From: Actinomycetota bacterium | GTDB lineage: Bacteria > Actinomycetota > Actinomycetes > Streptosporangiales > Streptosporangiaceae | Direction of reading: 5' to 3' | NCBI GenBank assembly: GCA_003168295.1 | Contig: PMST01000421.1 | Span: 1-7,888, forward strand | Length of the DNA: 7,888 nt | Part shown: piece after piece, positions 1 to 6,190 of the stretch | Layout: each line of letters opens with the position of its first letter | How positions within the stretch are numbered: position 1 is the first letter of the stretch | Translations under genes and position numbers: made by a program | The notes under the pieces: model-generated | What the model saw: only the letters and a program-made list of their open reading frames with translations | Databases searched by the model: none | What the model was told of the DNA's origin: nothing

Positions 1-1206
1 GGACAGCTGCAGATGATGCCCGGGCACCGCCTCGTGGAAGGCCACCACCTCGATGTCCCAGCCGGTCCCGGCCGTCGGCCGTTCGGTATTGAACCAGAAC
101 GTCCCTGGCCTGCCTCCGTCCAGCCGCGGCGGCGTGTAGTGCGGGGCCGCGCCGCTGGCGGCCACGACCTCCGGCATGGGCGTCACCTCGCACGGCGGCG
201 GCAGCGGGGCCGGGAAAACCTCCGAGGCCCGCGCCTCGGCCCGCCGCACCGCGATCGTCGCCTGGCGGATGGCTTCGGCCGGGGAGATCTTCCCGGCCGA
301 GTCCCGCACCGCGTCGAAGACCTCGGCCAGCCCGGACAGCCCCAGCCCGGCGCCGAGCTCGGTCGCCCGGGCTTCCAGCGCGGCGATCTGATCGAGGCCG
401 GTCTGGTGCAGTTCTTCGGGGCGCAGCGGCAGGGTCGTGTAGATCCGGATCGCCCGGGCGTAGTCGTGCGCGCCGCCGGGCAGGTACATCAGCCCGGCCT
501 CTCCGGACGGCCGGGCCCGCGGCAGCAGCTCGGAAATGGTGGCGACCCATCTGGCCAGGGCCGGCTTCACCACGTCCTCGGCGAGCGCCAGGCGTTTGTC
601 TTCCCACGCCGCGGCCCGGCCCCACCCCTCAGACCCCTCAGACCCCTCCGACCCCGCCGGGGGCCGTGGGGCCAGGGCCGGCCCGAGGCCGGGTTGGGCC
701 AGGACGTCCTGCGCCCAGCTGATGGCCTGCTCGACGAGCGGAGCGACCGGGAGCCGTCCCTTGCTGGCTCCGGTCCGCAGTCGCTCGCTGATCTGGTCCA
801 GCCAGCCGCCGCTGAGCCGCAGCCGGATCAGGTAGGCCTCCGCCGCGGCCGGATCGACCAGCACCGTCCGGGCCGCCACCGCCAGGAAGGCGGCCGGCCC
901 CGCGTACTGCATGGCGGTGACCATGTACTCCGCCTGCGCCATATCGATGCTGTTCAGCTCCTGGGTGGCCGCCTCCGTCGTGCAGTCGAGCGTGACGGCA
1001 TCTGCCGGGGTGAGCTGAGCACGGTCGATCGCGCGGGTCGCCAGGAGGAACCCCTCGACCTCGGCGCGCCAGTCCTGATCGCCCTCCTCGCTCTCGTCCG
1101 GGACCAGATCGTCGTACCCGGGAATGCCGTACATGGTGGCGGTGAAGGGGTTGTGTTCGAGCCAGCGCCGGTGGAAGTGGTCGGCGAGGTCGCGGGCTGA
1201 GGTCAT
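1..1206 (-). CDS. DUF885 family protein (putative zinc-peptidase-like), C-terminus beyond window
   Basis: The reverse strand is open from an ATG at 1206-1204 to the left edge, giving 402 residues with no stop, so the gene is partial. A purine-rich site (GGAAGGA) lies about 5 bases before the ATG. The visible end carries H391-E392-A-V-P-G-H397-H398-L-Q, the HE-x4-HH-type signature I associate with DUF885 proteins, where the histidines and glutamate are thought to bind a metal. Family members are usually around 550 residues, so roughly the last quarter should lie outside. The N-terminal part (roughly residues 1-380) is helical and acidic, beginning MTSARDLADHFHRRWLEHNP. No signal peptide is visible, so a cytoplasmic location is inferred. 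Residues about 186-195 are a Gly-Ser-Glu repeat encoded by a 9-bp tandem repeat. The gene is divergent from the dienelactone hydrolase gene. Family assignment is fairly secure; substrate and activity are unknown. The long plus-strand frame over the same bases is an antisense shadow rich in Arg, Gly and Pro. Confidence 0.88.
   Translation of the reverse strand, partial: MTSARDLADHFHRRWLEHNPFTATMYGIPGYDDLVPDESEEGDQDWRAEVEGFLLATRAIDRAQLTPADAVTLDCTTEAATQELNSIDMAQAEYMVTAMQYAGPAAFLAVAARTVLVDPAAAEAYLIRLRLSGGWLDQISERLRTGASKGRLPVAPLVEQAISWAQDVLAQPGLGPALAPRPPAGSEGSEGSEGWGRAAAWEDKRLALAEDVVKPALARWVATISELLPRARPSGEAGLMYLPGGAHDYARAIRIYTTLPLRPEELHQTGLDQIAALEARATELGAGLGLSGLAEVFDAVRDSAGKISPAEAIRQATIAVRRAEARASEVFPAPLPPPCEVTPMPEVVAASGAAPHYTPPRLDGGRPGTFWFNTERPTAGTGWDIEVVAFHEAVPGHHLQLS
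624..650. repeat. 9-bp tandem repeat, three copies, inside the DUF885 gene
   Basis: Three consecutive 9-bp units (ACCCCTCAG twice, then ACCCCTCCG) lie in frame within the DUF885 coding sequence. Read on the minus strand they encode a Ser-Glu-Gly repeat. This is a likely slippage-prone surface linker, and its copy number could vary between strains without breaking the frame. Confidence 0.8.
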
Positions 1207-1461
1207 GAGTCCTTCCGCGGTCGGGTCAATGGTCCCCCCATGGAACTGCGCGTCCCCCACCACAGCACGATCATTCCACCGAACGGCACTGCCACCCGCC
1301 CCCGGCCCCCTCTTGCGTCCCGCCGCCGGCGCACCGCTGCACCGCTGCCTCGTGGGGCCTCAAGGAGTCAGATCTGGCCGGTCCGCCGTTCCGGTTTGGC
1401 CGCGGCCTGGCCCGGGCAGGGTCGGGTACTCGTCACAGAAAGAAGAAAGAGGAGTCCGGAG
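1207..1461. other. Divergent intergenic region between DUF885 and dienelactone hydrolase genes
   Basis: These 255 bases separate two divergent start codons, so both promoters should lie here. I could not find a convincing -35/-10 pair for either gene. Visible elements are a 10-bp palindrome GGCCGCGGCC at 1398-1407, an 8-bp tandem duplication GCACCGCT near 1331-1346, and the purine-rich ribosome binding tract ending at 1454. A plus-strand frame continues upstream of 1462 to 1240, but its sequence is low-complexity (Arg, Pro and Ala rich) and the strong ribosome binding site supports the later start. Confidence 0.5.
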
Positions 1462-2040
1462 ATGGCCGAGGTTGTGCTCTTCCACCACGCGCTGGGACTG
1501 ACCCCCGGCGTCGTCGCCTTCGCCGACGAGCTGCGCCGGGCCGGGCATACCGTGCACACGCCGGACCTGTTCGAGGGCCGCACCTTCGGCAGCATCGAGG
1601 AGGGGATGCGCTATGCCCAGGAGATCGGCTTCCCCGACGAGGTGATCGGGCGCGGTGTCAGGGCCGTCGAAGGGCTGCCTGCCGGCCTGGTGTACGCCGG
1701 CTTCTCCCTTGGCGTGCTCTCGGCCCAGATGCTGGCGCAAACCCGGCCGGGCGCGCAGGGGGCGCTGCTCTTCTATTCCTGCGTTCCGGTCTCGGCTTTC
1801 GGCTCCGGCTGGCCCGACGGGGTGCCGGTGCAGGTGCACGGGATGGACGCCGACCCGATCTTCGTCGACGAGGGTGACATCGACGCTGCCCGCGAGCTTG
1901 TCGAGCAGGCCAAGGACGCGGAACTGTTCCTCTACCCCGGCGACCAGCACTACTTCGCCGACAGCACGCTGCCGTCCTACGACGCGGATGCCACCGCGCT
2001 GCTGCTCCAGCGGGTGCTCGACTTCCTCCGCTCCCGGTAG
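1462..2040 (+). CDS. Dienelactone hydrolase family protein (small serine-type alpha/beta hydrolase)
   Basis: This encodes a 192-residue alpha/beta hydrolase resembling a short actinobacterial branch of the dienelactone hydrolase family. The start is the ATG at 1462 because GGAG at 1451-1454 lies 7 bases upstream and homology-like sequence begins immediately (MAEVVLFHHALGLTPGV). The nucleophile elbow is G-F-S82-L-G, so the nucleophile is Ser, where classical dienelactone hydrolases have Cys. The likely acid is Asp131 in HGMDADPIF and the base is His163 in YPGDQHYFAD, which completes a triad in the expected order. At 192 residues it is shorter than the usual 230-250, which suggests a minimal cap. 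No signal peptide is seen, so it is probably cytoplasmic. The PTH2 gene follows after 24 bp, in the same frame, and is probably co-transcribed. The substrate cannot be inferred; enzymes of this type hydrolyse small esters or lactones. Confidence 0.93.
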   Translation: MAEVVLFHHALGLTPGVVAFADELRRAGHTVHTPDLFEGRTFGSIEEGMRYAQEIGFPDEVIGRGVRAVEGLPAGLVYAGFSLGVLSAQMLAQTRPGAQGALLFYSCVPVSAFGSGWPDGVPVQVHGMDADPIFVDEGDIDAARELVEQAKDAELFLYPGDQHYFADSTLPSYDADATALLLQRVLDFLRSR

Positions 2041-2043
2041 CCG

Positions 2044-2066
2044 ACCTGCCGTACGGTACGGCAGGT
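2044..2066. repeat. Perfect 11-bp inverted repeat with 1-bp centre over the PTH2 start codon
   Basis: The left arm ACCTGCCGTAC (2044-2054), a central G at 2055, and the exact complement of the arm (2056-2066) make a 23-bp palindrome. It fills most of the gap between the dienelactone hydrolase stop codon (2038-2040) and the PTH2 gene. Its right end includes the first two bases of the GTG start at 2065. It could be a dimeric-regulator operator or an mRNA hairpin that hides the start codon. There is no T-tract, so it does not look like a Rho-independent terminator. Confidence 0.85.
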
Positions 2067-2478
2067 GGACGAAGCAACGGAAGAGCGATTCATCAAGCAG
2101 GTCATCGTCATCCGGCGTGACCTGCGGATGCGCCGCGGCAAGGAGATCGCCCAGGGCGCGCATGCGTCGATGGCCTGGCTCCGCCAGCGCGTCCTGCAGG
2201 GCCTGACCCCCACAGCGGCCACCGGCCTGGTCGAGCTTTCCGAAGTCGAGCGGACCTGGCTCGAGCGCAGCAACCGGAAGGTGACGGTCAAAGTGGGCTC
2301 GGAGCCGGAGCTGATGGCGGTCTACGAGCAGGCGCTGCGCGCCGGGCTGGTGGTGCATCTGATCACCGACGGCGGCCTGACCGAGTTCGGCGGCGTCCCC
2401 ACCCGTACCTGCCTGGGCATCGGCCCCGACTACGACGACCGCATCGATCCCGTCACCGGCGACCTCGAGCTGTACTAA
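2065..2478 (+). CDS. PTH2-type peptidyl-tRNA hydrolase
   Basis: This encodes a 137-residue protein of the PTH2 family, which releases peptides from prematurely dissociated peptidyl-tRNA. PTH2 is the archaeal/eukaryotic-type enzyme, unrelated in fold to bacterial Pth, but it also occurs in some actinobacteria. Diagnostic sequence includes K11-Q-V-I-V-I-R-R-D-L-R-M followed by G25-K26-E-I-A-Q-G-A-H33-A. Further on come D102-G-G-L-T106-E (the D-x-G-x-T element), T-R-T-C-L-G-I-G-P near 113-121, and a C-terminal R-I-D-P-V-T-G-D-L-E-L. Lys26, Asp102 and Thr106 match the conserved positions of the family active site. A longer middle section (about 40-70) separates the two halves than in archaeal enzymes of about 115-120 residues. 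The GTG start has no good Shine-Dalgarno site and overlaps an inverted repeat, so coupling to the upstream gene 24 bp away is plausible. No better start exists before the conserved K-Q-V block. Confidence 0.9.
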   Translation: MDEATEERFIKQVIVIRRDLRMRRGKEIAQGAHASMAWLRQRVLQGLTPTAATGLVELSEVERTWLERSNRKVTVKVGSEPELMAVYEQALRAGLVVHLITDGGLTEFGGVPTRTCLGIGPDYDDRIDPVTGDLELY

Positions 2479-2497
2479 CCCTTCCGTAGCAGGGAAA

Positions 2498-2601
2498 CTG
2501 GCCTTTGGGTCTCGCGCAGATCTCTGGCCTTTGGGTCCGGCGCGGGTCTCTGGGCTTTGGGTCCGGTACGGATCTCTGGTGTTCGAGGTGAGCGCGAACC
2601 T
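2498..2601. repeat. 26-bp tandem repeats upstream of the DUF2252 gene (three copies plus a decayed fourth)
   Basis: Three head-to-tail 26-bp units occupy 2498-2523, 2524-2549 and 2550-2575. Adjacent copies agree at 22 of 26 positions, and copies one and three at 20 of 26. All contain the core CTTTGGGTC or CCTTTGGGTC near the start and end in TCT. A fourth unit in the same register (2576-2601) keeps CTGG, a GCGC block and a terminal CT, about 15 of 26 matches. The period is not a multiple of three, so the repeat is not maintained as protein sequence. It lies between the PTH2 stop and the DUF2252 ribosome binding site, where a regulator or nucleoid protein could bind. Confidence 0.9.
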
Positions 2602-2623
2602 CGTGCGAAGGTTGAGGAAATCG

Positions 2624-4060
2624 ATGGTGCAGCGAACCGATGTGGACGCCGCTAGGAACGGTCATGTTGTCCTGGCCTCGGCTGACAGCGAGGCTTTCAC
2701 GTCGCTAAGACAACGGTCGACGTCGCGGTCCGACCGGTATCGGATGGGCCGGGAGCTCCGGCGGCAGGTGCCCCGCCGCTCGCTGGGCGACTGGTCCTCC
2801 TCGGCGAGCCGGCCCGATCCGGTACAGCTGATCATCGAGTCGCATCAGGGCAGGCTTGACTGGCTGATCCCGGTGCGGGTCGGGCGGATGACCGCTACCC
2901 CATACGGGTTCCTGCGCGGGGCCGCGATCGTGATGGCGGAAGATGTAGCCCGGTTGCCAAGCACCGGGATCACGCCGGTGATCTGCGGTGACGCGCACCT
3001 GGGTAACTTCGGCTTCTACGCCTCCCCGGAGCAAGACCTGGTCATCGACCTGAACGACTTCGACGAGGCGCACCCGGGCGGGTGGGAGTGGGACCTTCGC
3101 CGACTGGTCGCGAGCATCTGGGTCGCGGGCCGGCAGAACGGCGCCAGCGAGCAGGAGTGCGAATCGGCGGTGCTGCAGTGCGTGGCCGGATACCGCGACG
3201 AGGTTCGCGATCTGGCCTCGATGCCGCTGCTGGCCCGGTCCTACCAGCGCCTGGACGCGGATCGCCTGCAGCAGGGCGCGACGGCCAAGTCGCTGCGGGC
3301 CGAGATCAGGCGGGCGGCCGACCAGGCGCGCCGTAGGACCAGCGACCGGGCGCTGCCTAAGTTCACCGGCGAACGCGACGGGCGCCGTCGCATCGTGGAG
3401 GATCCGCCGCTGATGACCCGGGTCAGCTACGCCGAGGCCGACGAGCTGGCCCGAGGTCTTGATGAGTACCTGCGCACCCTGGCTCCGCACTGGCGGCGGG
3501 CGCTCGGGGGCTACACGCTGGTCGATATCGCGCACAAGGTGGTCGGCGTCGGCAGTGTCGGACTGCGCGCCTACGTGGCGCTGCTCGAGGGCAGCAGCCC
3601 CGATGACGTGGTCTTCTTGCAGCTCAAGCAGGCCCGCCGGTCGGTTCTGGCCCGCTACGTGCACGGTGATTCTGCCTGGCACGCCCACCAGGGCCAGCGG
3701 GTGGTGGAATACCAGCAGGCGCTGCAGACGGTCAGCGACCCGCTGCTCGGCTGGGCCACCGTCGGCGAGCAGCAGTACTACGTGCGGCAGTTCAGGAACA
3801 TGAAAGGCACCGTGGCCCTGGACTCCATCGATGCCGCGGCGCTGGCCGACTACGCCGCGATCGTCGGGCACCTGCTGGCCAAGGGGCACGCCCGCACCAG
3901 CGGGGCATCGATGATCGTCGGCTACGTAGGCTCCTCCGACCGCCTCGCCCTGGCCCTGGCCCGGTTCGCCAGGCGGTACGCCGACCAGACCGAGGCCGAC
4001 CACGCCGCCCTGGTCAAGGCCGCCGACCGGGGCATCGTGCCCATCGAGCGCGGCCTGTAG
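2624..4060 (+). CDS. DUF2252 family protein (kinase-like fold suspected)
   Basis: This encodes a 478-residue member of the DUF2252 (COG4320-type) family, whose function is not established. The ATG at 2624 is chosen because GAGGA at 2614-2618 lies 5 bases upstream. Earlier in-frame starts would read through the 26-bp repeats. Family landmarks run in order. After a variable N-terminus comes M-G-R-E-L-R-R-Q-V-P-R-R-S. Next are R-P-D-P-V and L-I-P-V-R-V-G-R-M, then F-L-R-G-A-A. G122-D123-A-H125-L-G-N128-F follows, and then D142-L-N-D145-F-D147-E. The C-terminus has K-G-H-A-R and the D-Q-T-E-A-D-H-A-A-L-V-K-A end typical of the family. The D-x-H-x-x-N-F plus D-x-N-D-F-D-E arrangement resembles the catalytic and metal-binding loops of aminoglycoside-phosphotransferase-like kinases, so ATP-dependent phosphotransfer is an inference. 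No membrane segment or signal peptide is seen. It appears monocistronic, 282 bp from the next gene. Confidence 0.92.
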   Translation: MVQRTDVDAARNGHVVLASADSEAFTSLRQRSTSRSDRYRMGRELRRQVPRRSLGDWSSSASRPDPVQLIIESHQGRLDWLIPVRVGRMTATPYGFLRGAAIVMAEDVARLPSTGITPVICGDAHLGNFGFYASPEQDLVIDLNDFDEAHPGGWEWDLRRLVASIWVAGRQNGASEQECESAVLQCVAGYRDEVRDLASMPLLARSYQRLDADRLQQGATAKSLRAEIRRAADQARRRTSDRALPKFTGERDGRRRIVEDPPLMTRVSYAEADELARGLDEYLRTLAPHWRRALGGYTLVDIAHKVVGVGSVGLRAYVALLEGSSPDDVVFLQLKQARRSVLARYVHGDSAWHAHQGQRVVEYQQALQTVSDPLLGWATVGEQQYYVRQFRNMKGTVALDSIDAAALADYAAIVGHLLAKGHARTSGASMIVGYVGSSDRLALALARFARRYADQTEADHAALVKAADRGIVPIERGL

Positions 4061-4342
4061 AACGGCCGTCAGCGGGACGTGATCAGGGCCGCAGCCGGGC
4101 GATGGTGTCCAAGAGCAGGGCGAGGAGCTCGGCGCGGCGGGAGGACAGCGCCGACACCAGATACGTCCAGATCGGCGCGCTCGCCGGGCCGGAGGCCGCC
4201 GTCCCGTCCGCGGCCGGAACGGTGTCCTGTTGGTCGAAGGGCCGGTTGCCCGTCAGCCTCGTGGGTATCCTGACGGTATACGGCGAACACCGTGTGGGGC
4301 CGGGCCCTGGGCCCGGCCCGGGCGTGGCGGGAGAGTGACAGC
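4061..4342. other. Intergenic region with an unassigned minus-strand reading frame
   Basis: No convincing gene fills these 282 bases. On the minus strand a frame ending with TGA at 4085-4083 has GC-rich third positions and a protein-like end (I-W-T-Y-L-V-S-A-L-S-S-R-R-A-E-L-L). It has no ATG, GTG or TTG start except a GTG at 4157 that would give 24 residues. A CTG at 4256 would give 57. The plus-strand frame 4102-4338 has the same wobble positions but uses rare AGG and AGA codons and lacks a good ribosome binding site. A remnant or an unconventional small gene is possible. The right end holds a GC-only inverted repeat and the ribosome binding site of the next gene. Confidence 0.4.
4297..4319. 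repeat. GC-only 11-bp inverted repeat upstream of the alpha/beta hydrolase gene
   Basis: The arm GGGCCGGGCCC (4297-4307), a central T at 4308, and a perfect complementary arm (4309-4319) lie just 9 bases before the ribosome binding site GGGAGAG (4329-4335). In RNA this would form a very stable hairpin in the leader. In DNA it is a symmetric site. No T-tract follows, so it is not a canonical terminator. Confidence 0.8.
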
Positions 4343-5224
4343 GTGCAGCGGGTGCCCGGCGAATGTGCGACTCCGGTTACCCGCCTAGTGGAGCTGCCTG
4401 GCCGCGGCACGACGCGGGTGTGGGAGTGCGCTGGCCCGCGCGGCGCCGAGACGCTCGTGCTCATCCACGGGGTGACGTTTACCGCGGAGCTGAACTGGCG
4501 GGGAGTCTTCGCCGCGCTCGGACGTCACTTCCGTGTCGTCGCCGCGGACCTGCGTGGCCATGGCGACGGGATCCGCGCCGGTTCGCGGTTCCGGCTCGAG
4601 GATTGCGCTGATGATGTCGCCGCGCTGGCGGGTGTCCTCGGCATCGGCAGGTTTACCGTCGTGGGTTATTCGATGGGCGGCATGGTCGCCCAGCTGGTGT
4701 ACCGGCGGCATGCGGCGCTGGTGTCGGGACTGGTGTTGTGCTCAACCGCGTGCGACGTCCGCGGGTCCCCGGGCGAGCAACTGGCGGCTCTGGCCACGCC
4801 GGCGGTGGCGGCCGCCCTGCAGTGGAATCCGGTTCTGCATCTGGTCGGCGCCGAGGTTTTTGGCACGGTACTGCTTGACGGCGTGGCCGATCCGGCCACG
4901 GGCCGGTGGGCCCGCGCCCAGTTGAGCCGGACCACTCTGGCCACCGCGGTCTCGGCCATCCGGGCCGTCTGCGAGTTCACCTCGGCCGGCTGGGTCAGCC
5001 AGGTCGCTGTCCCCACCGCGGTGGTGATCACCTCCCGGGATCGGGTCGTGCCGCCGGGCCGCCAGCTTCAGCTGGCCCGGGCGGTCCCTGGCGCATCGGT
5101 ACACGAGCTCCGCGCCGGACACGGGGCCTGCATCAACGCGCCCGAGGCGTTCGCGCGCACCCTGCTCGAGGCGTGCTGGTCGCTGGAGTCAGGCCGCGAC
5201 GGCACGCTGCGCACGCCCGCTTGA
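4343..5224 (+). CDS. Alpha/beta-fold hydrolase
   Basis: This encodes a 293-residue alpha/beta hydrolase of the general esterase/lactonase/haloperoxidase-like type. The GTG at 4343 is chosen because GGGAGAG (4329-4335) lies 7 bases upstream. The open frame extends back to 4292 but runs through a GC-only inverted repeat. The oxyanion-hole strand is L-V-L-I-H42-G43. The following strand is V-A-A-D-L-R-G-H-G-D. The nucleophile elbow is V-V-G-Y-S110-M-G-G. The acid is Asp233 in I-T-S-R-D-R-V-V-P and the base is His260 in R-A-G-H-G-A-C-I-N. All catalytic elements are present in the standard order, so the enzyme should be active. The substrate cannot be told from sequence. No signal peptide is seen. 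It converges on the methyltransferase gene with 29 bases between the stop codons. Confidence 0.92.
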   Translation: MQRVPGECATPVTRLVELPGRGTTRVWECAGPRGAETLVLIHGVTFTAELNWRGVFAALGRHFRVVAADLRGHGDGIRAGSRFRLEDCADDVAALAGVLGIGRFTVVGYSMGGMVAQLVYRRHAALVSGLVLCSTACDVRGSPGEQLAALATPAVAAALQWNPVLHLVGAEVFGTVLLDGVADPATGRWARAQLSRTTLATAVSAIRAVCEFTSAGWVSQVAVPTAVVITSRDRVVPPGRQLQLARAVPGASVHELRAGHGACINAPEAFARTLLEACWSLESGRDGTLRTPA

Positions 5225-5253
5225 TGCGGCCGGCCCGCGGTACGGACCCGCCA

Positions 5254-5934
5254 TTAAACCGGCCCGACGGGACCGGCCTGCCGGGACCGGCCGGTCAGCA
5301 CATACCCGCTGCCGAACGCCACCTCACGCAGCTGAACGTCCTCGATCAGCGGCTCCAGATGATGCCACGGCCGGTCGAATCCCTCGAAGCTCTGCACGAA
5401 GGGAGCATGCAGCATCCTGGCTTGCATATTCACGCCGACCAGCCACGGCGCGGCCCACTTGCCGCCGCCCGCGGCCACCGGTGCCTGCGGACGCAGCTGA
5501 TCCATGACGTTCTGCAGCGCGTCCGGGGACTGCAGGATGTCGTGGACGGCGCAGAACAGGGCGGCATCCGCGGTGCCCGCGATCTGGGCGTCCTGCGCCC
5601 CCGACTGCACGATCGTGACGTTAGGCCAGCCTTCGCGCGCGACGCGCTCGCGGGCTATCGCCGCCATCTCGGGTGATGCCTCGATGCCGATGACGGCACC
5701 CTGCGAGCCCACTTTCTCGAGCAGCAGGCCGCAGCACAGGCCCGTTCCGCATCCCACGTCGAGGACCACCTGCCCCGGGTCGACCGGGAGTGCCTCGACG
5801 ATGGCCTGGCGGTAGGCCTGGAACGCGGCCGTCCGCTGATCGTAGGAGCAGGCGTCCTCGCTGTAGGCCGCCTGCCGCGGGATCCTCTGGGCCAGCGGAT
5901 ACGCGGCCAACGCGGAATCAGCCGATTTATTCAT
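5254..5934 (-). CDS. Class I SAM-dependent methyltransferase
   Basis: This encodes a 226-residue methyltransferase of the Rossmann-fold class I type. Motif I is V57-L-D-V-G-C-G-T-G65, which binds S-adenosylmethionine. The acidic residue at the end of strand 2 is Glu85 in V-I-G-I-E-A-S, and a third block A-D-A-A-L-F-C-A-V-H-D-I lies near 122-133. L-R-P near 147-149 marks the usual post-motif turn, followed by A-A-G-G-G-K-W, a signature I recall from small actinobacterial methyltransferases. The N-terminus (S-Y-D-Q-R-T-A-A-F-Q-A-Y-R) is the helix expected before the SAM domain. The ATG at 5934 has an AGGCGGG stretch about 8 bases upstream. The last dozen residues are Gly/Pro rich, encoded by two GGGACCGGCC copies, and probably disordered. 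The methyl acceptor is unknown. Its leader contains an inverted repeat that may be an operator. Confidence 0.92.
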   Translation of the reverse strand: MNKSADSALAAYPLAQRIPRQAAYSEDACSYDQRTAAFQAYRQAIVEALPVDPGQVVLDVGCGTGLCCGLLLEKVGSQGAVIGIEASPEMAAIARERVAREGWPNVTIVQSGAQDAQIAGTADAALFCAVHDILQSPDALQNVMDQLRPQAPVAAGGGKWAAPWLVGVNMQARMLHAPFVQSFEGFDRPWHHLEPLIEDVQLREVAFGSGYVLTGRSRQAGPVGPV

Positions 5935-5961
5935 GACTTTTCACCCGCCTTTCACGCAGTA

Positions 5962-5977
5962 ACACCTCGCAAGGTGT
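5962..5977. promoter_or_regulatory. Operator-like inverted repeat in the methyltransferase leader
   Basis: ACACCT and AGGTGT form 6-bp arms separated by CGCA, 28 bases upstream of the methyltransferase ATG on the minus strand. It lies between the putative promoter (6010-6037) and the start codon, where a bound repressor would block transcription. The CCT-N4-AGG core resembles half-sites of several dimeric regulators, but no regulator gene is adjacent, so the cognate protein is unknown. Confidence 0.4.
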
Positions 5978-6009
5978 CTTCGGGGCGGTATTCGTGCCAG
6001 GATCCAACC

Positions 6010-6037
6010 TACCTACGGTTGCGGTCAACCATGTCAA
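6010..6037 (-). promoter_or_regulatory. Possible promoter of the methyltransferase gene
   Basis: On the minus strand a perfect TTGACA (complement of 6032-6037) is followed after 16 bases by TAGGTA (complement of 6010-6015). Transcription would start near 6003-6005 and give a leader of about 70 bases containing the ACACCT/AGGTGT repeat. The -35 hexamer is ideal. The -10 hexamer is weak at its last base and the spacer is slightly short, so this is tentative. Confidence 0.35.
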
Positions 6038-6081
6038 CGGCGGGTTAATTTTTATCAGTCGCGGTGAATTTTAGCTTGACT

Positions 6082-6094
6082 GAGAAACGTTCTC
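6082..6094. repeat. Short inverted repeat GAGAA-N3-TTCTC
   Basis: GAGAA (6082-6086), ACG, then TTCTC (6090-6094) form a small palindrome directly after a TTGACT at 6076-6081. It could be a regulator half-site pair, but no gene start lies close downstream, so the role is unclear and chance occurrence cannot be excluded. Confidence 0.3.
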
Positions 6095-6190
6095 CGTGCG
6101 GCGCCAAGATGACGATGGTGCTGAGGTGGCTGAGGGTTTTGGGGTGCGCTGCCCGGCGGGGAGACGGTGAACGTGGCGACCGGGCTCGAG

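Noticed and set aside
13..1200. Long plus-strand frame of 395 codons opposite the DUF885 gene
   Set aside because: It is low-complexity Arg/Gly/Pro-rich sequence with no recognisable domain, whereas the minus strand encodes a protein with a family motif and a proper start.
1360..2358. Minus-strand frame of 332 codons across the dienelactone hydrolase and PTH2 genes
   Set aside because: It spans two recognisable plus-strand genes and has the composition of an antisense shadow.
2479..2500. Possible terminator (CCCT...AGGG) after the PTH2 gene
   Set aside because: The stem is only 4 bp and there is no T-tract.
2705..4003. Minus-strand frame of 432 codons within the DUF2252 gene
   Set aside because: It is antisense to a gene with clear family motifs and shows no domain of its own.
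6017..6060. Hairpin GGTTG-N4-CAACC near a T-run, as a terminator
   Set aside because: The T-run lies about 20 bases beyond the hairpin, and the same bases fit a minus-strand promoter better.
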